From the NCBI RefSeq assembly GCF_002117105.1, contig NZ_CP019343.1, forward strand, positions 1,302,001 to 1,366,000: a stretch of DNA of 64,000 nt. The letters are read 5' to 3'. The stretch is from Oceanicoccus sagamiensis. GTDB lineage: Bacteria; Pseudomonadota; Gammaproteobacteria; Pseudomonadales; Dasaniaceae. Position numbers and translations under genes: made by a program. Below are positions 28,190 to 37,655 of this stretch, piece by piece (the first letter of the stretch is position 1; each line of letters begins with the position of its first letter). The notes below the pieces were generated by a model. That model was not told the DNA's origin. It did not search any database and worked only from the letters and a program-made list of their open reading frames with translations.

Positions 28190-29215
28190 CTAATTATCTC
28201 GCAGCCAATGGGAGGCTACATCTAGCATACGGTTGGCATAAGCCCATTCATTATCAAACCAAACCAGTACATTAATCATTTTACCGCTAACCCGGGTTTG
28301 ACCGGCATCCACGATACCCGAGCGGGCATCGTGATTATAATCGCAAGAGGCCAAAGGTTCATCGCTATAACCAAGGATGCCTATTAAGTCACCCTGCGAA
28401 GCCTCACGCAACGCATTATTCACAGTTTCAATACTGGCATTCGCGGCCACCACGATAGACAGCTCCATAGCCGAGACATTAATGGTCGGCACCCTTAAGG
28501 CACGCGCCTCAAACTTACCTTCCATGGCGGGAATAATTCTACCAATGCCAGCGGCCAAGCCGGTATCTACCGGAATAATTGACTGCCCGGCGGCACGGGT
28601 TTTACGCAGGTCCGTATGATGATAGGCATCAATCACGGGCTGGTCGTTCATCGCCGAATGAATGGTGGTAATCACCCCGGACTCAATAGCAAAGGCTTTG
28701 TCCAATACCGCAATAACAGGCGTAATACAGTTACTGGTACAGGAAGCGGCCGAAAGAATCTGCTGCGCTTCCGTCACGGCCTGTTGGTTCAGGCCCATCA
28801 CGATAGGCTTGATCGGCGCCATGCCCGGCTGTGATAACAGCACCTTGTTGGCACCCGCTGCCAGATGGGTTTTTAATTCTGTTTCCAGCGCATAATGCCC
28901 GGTACATTCCAATACCAGATCAGGCTCTTGCTCTGACCAATCAAGCGCCTCAAGGCTATCGTGATGACTGACAGCAATGTTATCGCCATTAATCAGCAAG
29001 CTGTTTTCACCGGTAGCAACCGTAGCGGGAAAACGCCCATGGGTACTATCGTATTTAGTCAGATGAGCGATGGTGGCCAGGTCTGCTGGCTCGTTGATTG
29101 CAACCACTTGCATCGCAGGGTGATGGCCCGATTCGTAAAGGGCGCGTAATACGCAGCGCCCAATTCGACCATAGCCATTGATCGCGATACGAATCACATC
29201 ACCACGCTCGGCCAT
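28190..29215 (-). CDS. epd: Erythrose-4-phosphate dehydrogenase (GAPDH family)
   Basis: A 341-residue NAD-dependent dehydrogenase. INGYGRIGRCVLRAL is the NAD motif and SCTSNCITPVI carries the catalytic cysteine. The segments HSAMNDQPVIDAYHHTDLRKTRAA and SIIPVDTGLAAGI are closer to Epd than to GapA, and the tkt-epd-pgk-fba order is the one known for Epd. It would make 4-phosphoerythronate for pyridoxal phosphate synthesis. Glycolytic GAPDH activity cannot be excluded. ATG 29215 directly follows the tkt stop. Confidence 0.88.
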   Translation of the reverse strand: MAERGDVIRIAINGYGRIGRCVLRALYESGHHPAMQVVAINEPADLATIAHLTKYDSTHGRFPATVATGENSLLINGDNIAVSHHDSLEALDWSEQEPDLVLECTGHYALETELKTHLAAGANKVLLSQPGMAPIKPIVMGLNQQAVTEAQQILSAASCTSNCITPVIAVLDKAFAIESGVITTIHSAMNDQPVIDAYHHTDLRKTRAAGQSIIPVDTGLAAGIGRIIPAMEGKFEARALRVPTINVSAMELSIVVAANASIETVNNALREASQGDLIGILGYSDEPLASCDYNHDARSGIVDAGQTRVSGKMINVLVWFDNEWAYANRMLDVASHWLRDN

Positions 29216-29218
29216 CAA

Positions 29219-31216
29219 TTAACCCAGTGCGTCTTCAACCGCTTCAACCACGGCATCAACAGTAAAGCCAAAGTGTTCCATCAAGTCTTTGATGGGGGCG
29301 GATTCACCAAAGGTTTCCATACCGACAATGCGACCATCAAGGCCAACATATTTGTACCAGAAATCTTTATGGCCCGCTTCAACAGCAACCCGTGGTAACA
29401 CATTACTAGGCAGCACTGATTCTCTATAGACAACGTCCTGGCGATCAAACACTGAGGTAGAAGGCATAGATACCACACGAATTTTGCGACCCTGTTCTGC
29501 CAATACGGCTTTAGCATCCAACGCTAGCTGCACTTCAGAACCGGTAGCAATAATGATGGCATCGGGGTCAGTGTCGCAATCGCTAAGGATATAAGCACCG
29601 CGAGCCACATTGGCCAACTGTTCTTCGTCACGAGTCTGGTGAGCCAGCCCCTGACGAGAAAAGATTAACGCGGCTGGGCCGTCATTACGTTCAAGCGCTG
29701 CCTTCCAACATACCGCAGATTCAACTGCATCACAGGGGCGCCAGGTATCCAGATTAGGTGTAGAACGCAATGACGTCAGCTGCTCAACCGGCTGGTGAGT
29801 TGGGCCATCTTCACCCAGACCAATCGAGTCATGGGTATAAACAAAAATGCTGCGCTGCTGCATTAATGCCGCCATACGGACAGCATTGCGAGCGTACTCC
29901 ATAAACATCAGGAAGGTGGCACCGTAAGGAATAAAACCACCGTGCAAAGCAATACCGTTCATCATCGCCGACATACCAAACTCACGTACGCCGTAGAATA
30001 AGTAGTTGCCGGAAGCATCGTCGGCAGTCACGCCTTTTGAGCCACCCCAGATAGTTAAGTTAGAGCCGGCTAAATCCGCAGAACCACCCAGCATTTCTGG
30101 TAGCAAGGGGCCGTAGGCGTTTAAGGTATTCTGCGAGGCCTTACGTGAGGCAACCGAAACACCATCCGCTTGTAACTCACGGATATAGGCATCTGCTTGC
30201 TCGGCAAAGTTTTCTGGTAAATCACCACTGAGACGACGGGCAAACTCTACCGCCAGGTCAGGGTGGGCTTCAGCATAGGCATCAAAGCGCTCATTCCACT
30301 GCTGCTCCAGTTGCGCACCTTTATCTTTGGCGCTCCAACCGGCATAAACATCACTCGGCACAAAGAATGGAGGATGTGACCAGCCTAAAGTCTCTCTCAC
30401 CAGATCAATCTCATCAGCACCTAAGGGCGCGCCGTGGCAATCTTCTTTGCCCTGCTTATTCGGTGAACCTTTACCAATAATCGTTTTACAGCAAATCATC
30501 GTAGGCTTGCCGGTTTCGGCGCGGGCTTCTTCTATTGCTGCTTTTATAGCATCGGCATCATGGCCATCGATGGCAGGGATAACATGCCAGCCATAAGCGT
30601 CAAAACGCTTGGGAGTATCATCGGTAAACCAACCTTCAACTTCACCATCGATAGAGATACCGTTGTCATCGTAGAAGCAGATTAATTTACCAAGCCCCAG
30701 CGTCCCGGCCAGTGAACAGGCCTCATGGGAAATACCTTCCATTAAGCAGCCATCGCCCAAAAAGGTATAGGTGTAGTGATCAACTACTTCGTGGCCATCG
30801 CGGTTAAACTGTGCCGCCAGAATCTTCTCGGCAGCAGCCATACCTACAGCATTAGTAATACCCTGCCCTAATGGGCCTGTGGTGGTTTCAATGCCCGGCG
30901 CATAACCATATTCCGGGTGACCCGGTGTTTTTGAGTGCATCTGGCGGAAGTTCTGTAACTCTTCCATCGGCAGCTCATAGCCGCTCAAATGTAGCAGCGA
31001 ATAAATCAACATCGAACCATGGCCATTGGACAGCACAAAGCGGTCTCTATCGGCCCAGTTGGGGTTGGCAGGGTTATGCTGCAGATAATCATTCCATAGA
31101 ACTTCAGCAATATCGGCCATACCCATAGGGGCACCGGGGTGGCCACTATTGGCCTGTTGAACGGCGTCCATACTAAGGGCGCGGATGGCGTTAGCTAATT
31201 CGCTACGAGAGGGCAT
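29219..31216 (-). CDS. tkt: Transketolase
   Basis: A 665-residue thiamine diphosphate enzyme of the pentose phosphate pathway. [22 protein letters not shown] is the start of the family; [15 protein letters not shown] with the following DDNGISIDG binds the cofactor and metal; [15 protein letters not shown] marks the pyrimidine domain. The length is typical. AGGAG lies about ten bases before the ATG. It leads the operon with epd, pgk and fba. Confidence 0.95.
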   Translation of the reverse strand: MPSRSELANAIRALSMDAVQQANSGHPGAPMGMADIAEVLWNDYLQHNPANPNWADRDRFVLSNGHGSMLIYSLLHLSGYELPMEELQNFRQMHSKTPGHPEYGYAPGIETTTGPLGQGITNAVGMAAAEKILAAQFNRDGHEVVDHYTYTFLGDGCLMEGISHEACSLAGTLGLGKLICFYDDNGISIDGEVEGWFTDDTPKRFDAYGWHVIPAIDGHDADAIKAAIEEARAETGKPTMICCKTIIGKGSPNKQGKEDCHGAPLGADEIDLVRETLGWSHPPFFVPSDVYAGWSAKDKGAQLEQQWNERFDAYAEAHPDLAVEFARRLSGDLPENFAEQADAYIRELQADGVSVASRKASQNTLNAYGPLLPEMLGGSADLAGSNLTIWGGSKGVTADDASGNYLFYGVREFGMSAMMNGIALHGGFIPYGATFLMFMEYARNAVRMAALMQQRSIFVYTHDSIGLGEDGPTHQPVEQLTSLRSTPNLDTWRPCDAVESAVCWKAALERNDGPAALIFSRQGLAHQTRDEEQLANVARGAYILSDCDTDPDAIIIATGSEVQLALDAKAVLAEQGRKIRVVSMPSTSVFDRQDVVYRESVLPSNVLPRVAVEAGHKDFWYKYVGLDGRIVGMETFGESAPIKDLMEHFGFTVDAVVEAVEDALG

Positions 31217-31241
31217 CTATTAAGACTCCTAAAGAGGGGCT

Positions 31242-31265
31242 GGGGAAAAAGGCGGTATTTTCCCC
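31242..31265. other. Hairpin in the tkt leader
   Basis: GGGGAAAA and TTTTCCCC form a perfect eight-pair stem with an eight-base loop, 26 bases before the tkt start codon. A regulatory role is possible but there is no direct support. Confidence 0.35.
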
Positions 31266-31390
31266 TACCCGCGAGCTAACGGCAATCGCTTAGGGCAAAA
31301 AATCCTTGGAAAGCCACTAATCATGGGCATTTCATTGGAATTTGCCCCTACTTGCCGCCCATTTGCTCAGCTCAGGGGGTTGTTTATAAC

Positions 31391-31438
31391 AAATCTATAT
31401 CAAAATATTTTGATATAGATTTGAAGTGCTGCTATTAT
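31391..31438 (+). promoter_or_regulatory. 32-bp palindromic operator and promoter of the SAM-cycle regulator
   Basis: Half-site AAATCTATATCAAAAT (31391-31406) is followed by its exact mirror to 31422, a perfect 32-bp palindrome. TTGATA (31410-31415) within it and TATTAT (31433-31438) are 17 bases apart and form a near-consensus promoter. The operator covers the -35 box, fitting autorepression by the ArsR-type regulator encoded directly downstream. The expected transcription start falls at or next to ATG 31447. Confidence 0.75.
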
Positions 31439-31446
31439 CCTCCGCC

Positions 31447-32448
31447 ATGACAAGCAAATCCACCAACAAGGTTAGCCCTTTGCCCACCGCCGACGCACAG
31501 CAGCAGAACTTACTGATGTTCTGCAAAGCCAGTGCTGACCAGTTGCGTCTGGATATATTAAAGGTGCTGAGCCATGACTCCTATGGCGTGCTGGAACTAT
31601 GCAGTATTTTCGATACCAAGCAGTCGGGTATGAGCCACCACCTGAAAATTCTGGCCAATGCCGGCTTGGTCAAAACTCGCCGCGAAGGCAATACCATTTT
31701 TTACCGCCGCGCCAATCGCAGCAGCAATAACCAGCTCAATGAATTACAGCAGGCCCTGCATCACACCATTGATCAGCAGGCCACCTCGGCTGAACTGCAA
31801 CAGAAAGTGGATGCGGTACAACAGGAACGGGCTGCCAGTTCACAATTATTTTTTACTGAAAACGCCGACCTGTTTAGAGAACAACAAGAACAAATTGCCG
31901 CCTACGAACTTTATGGCCATAACACCATTGATTTAATCAGTAGAAGTATCAATACCCATAATAATGGCATAGCGCTGGAAGTTGGCCCCGGCGAAGGGGC
32001 TTTTTTGGCAGAGCTATCGCCGCGCTTTCAACAGGTTTACGCACTTGATAATGCACAGCAAATGCTGGACAAAGCTGCGCACTTTAGTGAGCAAAGCGCG
32101 CTGTCCAATATTGAATTTATTCATGGTGATACCAAACACGCCCAGGTGCAGGCACTGAATGCCGATTGCGTGGTGATTAATATGGTGCTGCACCATACTC
32201 CCTCCCCCGCTGACATTTTTTACGACATGTCCAAGGCACTAAAAACTGGCGGCCAACTTTTTGTAACGGACTTATGCAGCCATGACCAAAGCTGGGCAAG
32301 AGAGTCCTGCGGTGATGTATGGCTGGGTTTTGAGCCTGAAGACCTAACCCAGTGGGCAGCCGATGCCGGATTTAAAACCGGTGAAAATATTTATTTAGCA
32401 CAACGTAATGGTTTTAGAGTTCAGATTAGACAGTTTATTAAAATTTAA
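31447..32448 (+). CDS. ArsR-family regulator with methyltransferase domain (SahR-like)
   Basis: A 333-residue two-part protein. Residues 1-100 form a winged helix of ArsR type (ADQLRLDILKVLSHDSYGVLELCSIF, then QSGMSHHLKILANAGLVKTR). Residues from about 150 form a class I SAM-dependent methyltransferase fold with ALEVGPGEGAFLAEL as motif I. ArsR-methyltransferase fusions next to metK-ahcY-metF are known as SahR, responsive to S-adenosylhomocysteine. This context fits exactly. ATG 31447 is chosen; it has no ribosome site, consistent with a leaderless mRNA. An upstream GTG at 31426 lies inside the promoter. Confidence 0.85.
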   Translation: MTSKSTNKVSPLPTADAQQQNLLMFCKASADQLRLDILKVLSHDSYGVLELCSIFDTKQSGMSHHLKILANAGLVKTRREGNTIFYRRANRSSNNQLNELQQALHHTIDQQATSAELQQKVDAVQQERAASSQLFFTENADLFREQQEQIAAYELYGHNTIDLISRSINTHNNGIALEVGPGEGAFLAELSPRFQQVYALDNAQQMLDKAAHFSEQSALSNIEFIHGDTKHAQVQALNADCVVINMVLHHTPSPADIFYDMSKALKTGGQLFVTDLCSHDQSWARESCGDVWLGFEPEDLTQWAADAGFKTGENIYLAQRNGFRVQIRQFIKI

Positions 32449-32507
32449 TTTACCTTTTTTAATTTTACTTTTTTACTTTTTTATCGACGACATTAAGAGG
32501 AATTAAC

Positions 32508-33725
32508 ATGTCAGAATATTCAGTTTTCACTTCAGAGTCAGTGTCTGAAGGCCACCCCGATAAAATGGCTGACCAGGTGTCTGATGCCGTATTGGATGCC
32601 ATTATCTGTCGCGACCCGGTTGCCCGTGTTGCCGTTGAGACATTAGTTAAAACCGGTATGACCATTGTCGCTGGCGAGCTAACCACCTCTTGCTATGTGG
32701 ATCTGGAAGATATTATCCGTGATGTAATCACCGGCATTGGCTACGACAGCTCTGAAGTAGGCTTTGACGGCGCCAGCTGTGCCGTACTGAATGCCATTGG
32801 TAAACAGTCTGTCGATATCAATATGGGAGTTGACCGCGCCAAGCCTGAAGATCAGGGTGCCGGTGACCAGGGTTTGATGTTTGGCTATGCCACTAACGAA
32901 ACCGATACACTGATGCCTGCGGCGGTTTACTACTCGCACCGCCTGGTAGAGCGCCAGGCCCACCTGCGCAAAGACAAGGTCTTGCCCTGGTTGCGCCCTG
33001 ACGCCAAATCACAGGTTAGCCTGCGCTATGAAGAGGGCAAGCCTGTGGCCATCGATGCCGTGGTTCTTTCTACCCAGCACGATCCCGATATTTCTTTAGA
33101 TGACCTGCGTGAAGCCGTGCTGGAAAATATCATCCTGCCCGTCCTGCCGGCCGAGTGGTTGCACGAAGGCACGGAATACCATATTAACCCCACCGGTAAC
33201 TTTGTGATTGGTGGCCCTGTGGGCGACTGTGGTCTGACTGGCCGTAAAATTATCGTAGACACCTACGGCGGTATGGCCCGTCACGGTGGTGGTGCATTCT
33301 CCGGTAAAGACCCCTCTAAAGTTGACCGCTCAGCCGCGTATGCAGGCCGTTATGTGGCGAAGAATGTAGTTGCGGCAGGTCTTGCCGACCGCTGTGAAAT
33401 TCAAGTGTCTTACGCGATTGGTGTCGCCGAGCCGACGTCGATAGCCGTCAACACCTTTGGCACCGGTACGGTATCTGACGATGAGCTGATTAAAGCCATC
33501 CGCAAGACCTTTGACCTGCGCCCTTATGCCATTACCACCATGCTGGACCTGCAGCACCCGATGTATCAATTAACTGCTGCCTACGGTCACTTTGGTCGTG
33601 AGCCTTTTGAGCACACCTACAGCTGGACCGACGAGCAGGGCAATGAACAGTCAGACACGTTTACTGCCTTTACCTGGGAAAAGACTGACCGTGCCGATGC
33701 CCTGAAAGCAGCCCTGAACGCCTAA
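32508..33725 (+). CDS. metK: S-adenosylmethionine synthetase
   Basis: A 405-residue enzyme making SAM from methionine and [39 protein letters not shown] (ATP-binding) and [16 protein letters not shown] (P-loop-like) are the family signatures. AAGAGGAA precedes the ATG at good distance. It lies 59 bases after the SahR-like gene and 40 before ahcY, forming one SAM-cycle operon. Confidence 0.96.
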   Translation: MSEYSVFTSESVSEGHPDKMADQVSDAVLDAIICRDPVARVAVETLVKTGMTIVAGELTTSCYVDLEDIIRDVITGIGYDSSEVGFDGASCAVLNAIGKQSVDINMGVDRAKPEDQGAGDQGLMFGYATNETDTLMPAAVYYSHRLVERQAHLRKDKVLPWLRPDAKSQVSLRYEEGKPVAIDAVVLSTQHDPDISLDDLREAVLENIILPVLPAEWLHEGTEYHINPTGNFVIGGPVGDCGLTGRKIIVDTYGGMARHGGGAFSGKDPSKVDRSAAYAGRYVAKNVVAAGLADRCEIQVSYAIGVAEPTSIAVNTFGTGTVSDDELIKAIRKTFDLRPYAITTMLDLQHPMYQLTAAYGHFGREPFEHTYSWTDEQGNEQSDTFTAFTWEKTDRADALKAALNA

Positions 33726-33765
33726 GCCCTATTTACCTATACAGAGAAAAACGAAGGAAAAGACC

Positions 33766-35130
33766 ATGACTGATTATAAAGTTGCCGATATCTCATTAGC
33801 CGAATGGGGCCGTAAAGAACTGAATATTGCTGAGACAGAAATGCCGGCGTTAATGGCCCTGCGTGCGAAGTACAGTGCCAGCCAGCCATTGGCGGGTGCC
33901 AAGATCCTGGGTTGTATCCATATGACCATCCAGACCGGTGTATTGATTGAAACCCTGACCGCACTGGGTGCAGAAGTGCGCTGGTCCTCGTGTAATATCT
34001 TCTCGACCCAGGACCACGCGGCGGCGGCGATTGCGGCGGCGGGTGTACCGGTATTTGCCTGGAAGGGTGAGACAGAAGAAGAGTATGAGTGGTGTCTTGA
34101 GCAGACGATTTTAAAAGATGGCCAGCCCTGGGATGCCAATATGGTATTGGATGACGGTGGTGATTTAACCTTAATGCTGCACGAGAAGTACGGCACGATG
34201 TTAGACGCTATCCACGGTATTACCGAAGAGACCACCACCGGTGTACACCGTCTGCAAGAGATGCTGGATAAAGGCAGCTTAAAAGTCCCGGCGATCAATG
34301 TTAACGATTCTGTGACCAAGTCCAAGAACGATAACAAATACGGTTGTCGTCACTCATTAAGCGATGCGATCAAGCGTGGTACTGACCACCTGTTGTCGGG
34401 TAAGAAAGCGCTGGTGATTGGCTATGGTGATGTGGGTAAAGGTTCTGCTCAGTCATTAAGTCAGGAAGGTATGATTGTTAAGGTGACCGAAGTTGACCCG
34501 ATCTGTGCGATGCAGGCGTGTATGGACGGCTTTGAGGTAGTCTCGCCGTATAACGACGGTATTAACACTGGCAAGGTAGAAGATATCAACGTTGCTCTGT
34601 TACAGAATACTGATCTGGTTGTCACCACAACGGGTAACTTCAATGTGTGTGATTCAGCGATCTTGCAGAGTCTGAAGAACGGTGCGGTGGTTTGTAATAT
34701 TGGTCACTTCGACAATGAGATTGATACGGCCTATATGCGTAAGAACTGGAGATGGGACGAGGTGAAGCCTCAGGTTCACAAGGTTTACCGTGATGAGGCC
34801 AGCAACGACCATTTAATCCTGTTGTCAGAAGGTCGATTGGTGAATTTGGGTAACGCTACGGGTCACCCCTCGCGTATTATGGACGGCTCGTTCTCCAACC
34901 AGGTATTGGCGCAGATTTACTTGTATGAGCGCAAATTTGCGGATCTGGAAGCCAATATGAAGGCGAATGCGATTACGCTGGAAGTATTACCGAAGAAGCT
35001 GGACGAAGAAGTGGCAGCGGATATGGTGAAGGGCTTTAACGGCGTGATTACTCAGCTGACACAGGAACAGGCCGATTATATCAATGTACCGGTTGATGGG
35101 CCTTATAAAGTCGAGTCCTATAAGTACTAA
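33766..35130 (+). CDS. ahcY: Adenosylhomocysteinase
   Basis: A 454-residue NAD-dependent enzyme that hydrolyses S-adenosylhomocysteine to adenosine and homocysteine. [17 protein letters not shown], the NAD-binding [13 protein letters not shown] and the C-terminal YKVESYKY ending (LLxxYxY-like) are diagnostic. AAGGA lies before the ATG. No SAH riboswitch is visible in the 40-base gap after metK. A perfect 29-base hairpin follows the stop. Confidence 0.95.
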   Translation: MTDYKVADISLAEWGRKELNIAETEMPALMALRAKYSASQPLAGAKILGCIHMTIQTGVLIETLTALGAEVRWSSCNIFSTQDHAAAAIAAAGVPVFAWKGETEEEYEWCLEQTILKDGQPWDANMVLDDGGDLTLMLHEKYGTMLDAIHGITEETTTGVHRLQEMLDKGSLKVPAINVNDSVTKSKNDNKYGCRHSLSDAIKRGTDHLLSGKKALVIGYGDVGKGSAQSLSQEGMIVKVTEVDPICAMQACMDGFEVVSPYNDGINTGKVEDINVALLQNTDLVVTTTGNFNVCDSAILQSLKNGAVVCNIGHFDNEIDTAYMRKNWRWDEVKPQVHKVYRDEASNDHLILLSEGRLVNLGNATGHPSRIMDGSFSNQVLAQIYLYERKFADLEANMKANAITLEVLPKKLDEEVAADMVKGFNGVITQLTQEQADYINVPVDGPYKVESYKY

Positions 35131-35136
35131 ACCCAT

Positions 35137-35165
35137 GGCTAATTCCCGCTAAGCGGGAATTAGCC
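35137..35165. other. Perfect hairpin between ahcY and metF
   Basis: GGCTAATTCCCGCT and AGCGGGAATTAGCC form a 14-pair stem around a single unpaired base. No T run follows, so it is more likely a 3' stabilising or attenuating structure than a classic terminator. Its TTCCCGC core resembles the GTCATTCCCGC-type repeats elsewhere in the window. Confidence 0.6.
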
Positions 35166-35168
35166 ACC

Positions 35169-35237
35169 GTAGGGTGGATTACAATCCACCGTCCGTAAAC
35201 ACGTTAGTTAAGCAAGGTGGATTATAATCCACCCTAC
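35169..35237. repeat. Paired-palindrome repeat, copy 5
   Basis: Left arm 35169-35190 and right arm 35216-35237, spacer 25 bases. The right arm ends 12 bases before the metF ATG and directly abuts the only ribosome-site-like bases (AGG at 35238-35240). Confidence 0.9.
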
Positions 35238-35249
35238 AGGTTAAAGATT

Positions 35250-36080
35250 ATGAGCGAGAACAAGCGCTTTAGTTTTGAATTTTTTCCGCCCAAGACTGAT
35301 GTCGGCCGGGAAAAATTAGCGACAGTCCGCAAAGAATTAAATCAGTTGGGCCCGGATTTTTTCTCGGTCACCTACGGTGCTGGCGGCTCAACCCGCGACA
35401 ATACCAAAGATATTGTGTTAACCATGACCGACGAAGGTATTTCAACGGCTCCGCATTTATCCTTTGGCGGTGACGATGAAGCCTCAATGCTTGAATTAAT
35501 TACTAGCTATAAAGAGGCCGGCATTAATCGCATTGTTGCTCTGCGTGGTGATATGCCTTCAGGTATGGGAGCACAGCGTTTAATCTATGCGGAAGAGTTG
35601 GTGCAATTTATTCGCAAGCATACTGGTGATCATTTTCATCTGGAAGTAGCTGCCTATCCGGAAATTCATCCGGATGCTGATAATTACGATTCAGATATTC
35701 AATTTCTGAAACAAAAGTTTGATGCTGGCGCAGACAGTGCCATTACCCAGTACTTTTACAATGCCGACGCTTATTTTTATTTTATGGACCAGTGCCAGAA
35801 AATCGGTATCGACAAGCCAATTTACGCCGGCATTATGCCCATAACCAATTATCAAAACCTTGCCCGTTTTTCTAAAAACTGTGGCGCGGAAATTCCTCGC
35901 TGGGTTTGCCAGAAATTGGAAGGCTATGGTGACGATAAAGAAAGCATTGCCGCTTTTGGTACCGATGTTGTGACCAAATTATGCGAACAATTATTGGCGA
36001 ATGGCGCACCAGGCATTCATTTTTATACGATGAACCAGATTGAACCCAATAAAGCGATTTGGAATAATCTCAAACTTTAA
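35250..36080 (+). CDS. metF: Methylenetetrahydrofolate reductase
   Basis: A 276-residue FAD enzyme that makes 5-methyl-THF for methionine synthesis. FSFEFFPPKTDVGREKL is the start, with FSVTYGAGGSTRDNT and LRGDMPSG binding FAD and folate; APGIHFYTMNQIE closes it. ATG 35250 is chosen since an in-frame start at 35217 lies inside the repeat. The gene follows ahcY after a hairpin and a repeat, so read-through decides its co-transcription. A terminator follows. Confidence 0.94.
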   Translation: MSENKRFSFEFFPPKTDVGREKLATVRKELNQLGPDFFSVTYGAGGSTRDNTKDIVLTMTDEGISTAPHLSFGGDDEASMLELITSYKEAGINRIVALRGDMPSGMGAQRLIYAEELVQFIRKHTGDHFHLEVAAYPEIHPDADNYDSDIQFLKQKFDAGADSAITQYFYNADAYFYFMDQCQKIGIDKPIYAGIMPITNYQNLARFSKNCGAEIPRWVCQKLEGYGDDKESIAAFGTDVVTKLCEQLLANGAPGIHFYTMNQIEPNKAIWNNLKL

Positions 36081-36088
36081 TTGCCACC

Positions 36089-36115
36089 AAAACCCCCGTC
36101 GTCACCGGGGGTTTT
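36089..36115 (+). terminator. Rho-independent terminator of metF
   Basis: AAAACCCCCG and CGGGGGTTTT form a perfect ten-pair stem with a seven-base loop. It lies eight bases past the metF stop and ends the SAM-cycle operon. Confidence 0.9.
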
Positions 36116-36159
36116 CTATTTGACAAGCCATAAGCAACGCCCTACCCTCTAAATCGTCT

Positions 36160-36335
36160 CAGCAAGGAATCCAAAAAGGTATTAGGAAAGGTAAACCTAG
36201 AGGCCTTCAAGAAGGACGACATAAAGGCGACCTTAACGCCAAACAGGAGATTGCCAAAAAATGCTGGTCGAAGGGCTTGAACCAGCATTAATTGCTAAAT
36301 TTACTGGCCTCTCTATTCAAAGAATAATGGCTTGA
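36160..36335 (+). pseudogene. Remnant of a COG5464/Rpn-type PD-(D/E)XK nuclease gene
   Basis: A short decayed frame reads KGIRKGKPRGLQEGRHKGDL, then AKQEIAKK, and after a one-base slip in a poly-A run (36255-36260) MLVEGLEPALIAKFTGLSIQ and stop. This is the C-terminal tail of Rpn-family recombination-promoting nucleases (formerly PD-(D/E)XK transposases), with the repeated K-G-R/E-G linker. The nuclease domain is entirely gone. It shows that a member of this mobile family once sat here. Confidence 0.65.
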
Positions 36336-36373
36336 TGACTGACTACCTGATGAGGTTTTGAAGACATTTTATT

Positions 36374-37099
36374 ATGCGTATTAGCCGTATTTATCTTCAC
36401 TCTGCTCTGTCGTCCCATAGCCTGGTCACGCTTGCAGAAAAACCCAGCCACTATATCAGTAAAGTGCTTCGGCTAAAGGCCGGGGCTGAACTGCTGGTCT
36501 TTAATGGTGATGGCTCTCAATACCCGGCGGTGATTGAGGAGGCGGGTAAAAAAAGTGTGACGATCCGCACTGCCGAGGGCAAGTATATTGATAATGAATC
36601 CCCTTTATCTATTCATTTAGGGATTGCAATATCCAAAGGTGATCGGATGGAGTTGGTGATACAAAAAGCCACTGAATTGGGTGTTACGGCTATTACGCCA
36701 TTAACCAGTGAGCGAACGGAAGTTAAATTAAAGGGCGAAAGGCTGGAAAAAAAATTACAGCATTGGCAACACATTGCCATCAGTGCCTGTGAACAATGTG
36801 GCCGCAACCAGATACCGGTGGTGAATAATTTAAGTACTGCCGATGACTGGGTAAAAACGGTAGATGCTGAAAAGAAACTGGTTTTACACCACCGAACCGA
36901 GCAAGCCCTTGATGCCTCCTTGAGTATTCGCAGTTCAGCACTATTGGTTGGGCCGGAAGGAGGTTTAAGCCAACGCGAAATTGTCGAGGCCGAACAACAG
37001 GGTTTTATCCCTCTGCAACTGGGCCCACGGGTTTTAAGAACAGAGACCGCGCCACTGGCGGCGATTACATTGTTACAACATATTTGGGGTGATATGTAG
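36374..37099 (+). CDS. rsmE: 16S rRNA m3U1498 methyltransferase
   Basis: A 241-residue SPOUT-class methyltransferase that modifies U1498 of 16S rRNA. An N-terminal PUA-like domain (MRISRIYLHS ... HYISKVLRLKAG) leads to the knotted SAM site: LLVGPEGGLSQREI and LGPRVLRTETAPLAAI. Length and motifs are standard. It ends three bases before a dispersed-repeat copy, convergent with chpC. Confidence 0.93.
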   Translation: MRISRIYLHSALSSHSLVTLAEKPSHYISKVLRLKAGAELLVFNGDGSQYPAVIEEAGKKSVTIRTAEGKYIDNESPLSIHLGIAISKGDRMELVIQKATELGVTAITPLTSERTEVKLKGERLEKKLQHWQHIAISACEQCGRNQIPVVNNLSTADDWVKTVDAEKKLVLHHRTEQALDASLSIRSSALLVGPEGGLSQREIVEAEQQGFIPLQLGPRVLRTETAPLAAITLLQHIWGDM

Positions 37100-37102
37100 A
37101 CC

Positions 37103-37162
37103 GTAGGGTGGATTGTAATCCACCAGCCCCGGTCATTACCGGTGGATTATAATCCACCCTAC
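37103..37162. repeat. Paired-palindrome repeat, copy 6, overlapping the chpC stop codon
   Basis: Left arm 37103-37124 and right arm 37141-37162 with a 16-base spacer, the shortest copy. The terminal CTAC of the right arm holds the TAG stop codon of chpC (37159-37161). It fills the gap between convergent rsmE and chpC. Confidence 0.9.
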
Positions 37163-37632
37163 AGGACGTTTAAAACTTCTTGCTGAATAAAATCAACATC
37201 AGGAATAACCGCTTTTTCACCACTGACCATAACGCTTGATAATTCCGACGGCCCCTTGGTAGCTCCCTCATCCGCCGATACTTCATCGGGCATAATGCGC
37301 ATTAATCTGGGTACACCTTCGGTAACAATTCCGCAAAAAGGCAATCGCTGGTTATCCACCAGACCATTGAGCACGGCGATACGACGGTCCTTACCCTGGC
37401 CACCTGAAGACTCACCATTCATCGCTTCAAAAGACACTAATGGCACATCGGTGTTGCGCCAATTAAAGGCACCCAAATACCAGTCCGGTTTATCATCATC
37501 GGCCTGCGGCTCGATATAGGGGATAATTTCTGCCACGGATACATTAGGCAGTACTAACTGCTTGCCACTCATGGGTATTAAGAGTGTTGCCAACTCATTA
37601 GCCGCGATTGTCGACTGTAATTCTCCACTCAT
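37159..37632 (-). CDS. chpC: CheW-like adaptor ChpC
   Basis: A 157-residue CheW-domain protein. LLIPMSGKQLVLPNVSVAEII is the first CheW strand set, WYLGAFNWRNTDVPLVSFEA the centre and FCGIVTEGVPRLMRIMP the second subdomain. Its place after chpB identifies it as ChpC, a linker that connects receptors to the ChpA kinase. The TAG stop codon lies inside a dispersed repeat, so the last residues may have been altered by that insertion. Confidence 0.88.
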   Translation of the reverse strand: MSGELQSTIAANELATLLIPMSGKQLVLPNVSVAEIIPYIEPQADDDKPDWYLGAFNWRNTDVPLVSFEAMNGESSGGQGKDRRIAVLNGLVDNQRLPFCGIVTEGVPRLMRIMPDEVSADEGATKGPSELSSVMVSGEKAVIPDVDFIQQEVLNVL

Positions 37633-37655
37633 TGCTTTGCCCTTTATAAAATGAT

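Noticed and set aside
32449-33765. SAM or SAH riboswitch before metK or ahcY
   Set aside because: The gaps are only 59 and 40 bases and show no matching conserved structure; the ArsR-type regulator and palindrome explain control better.
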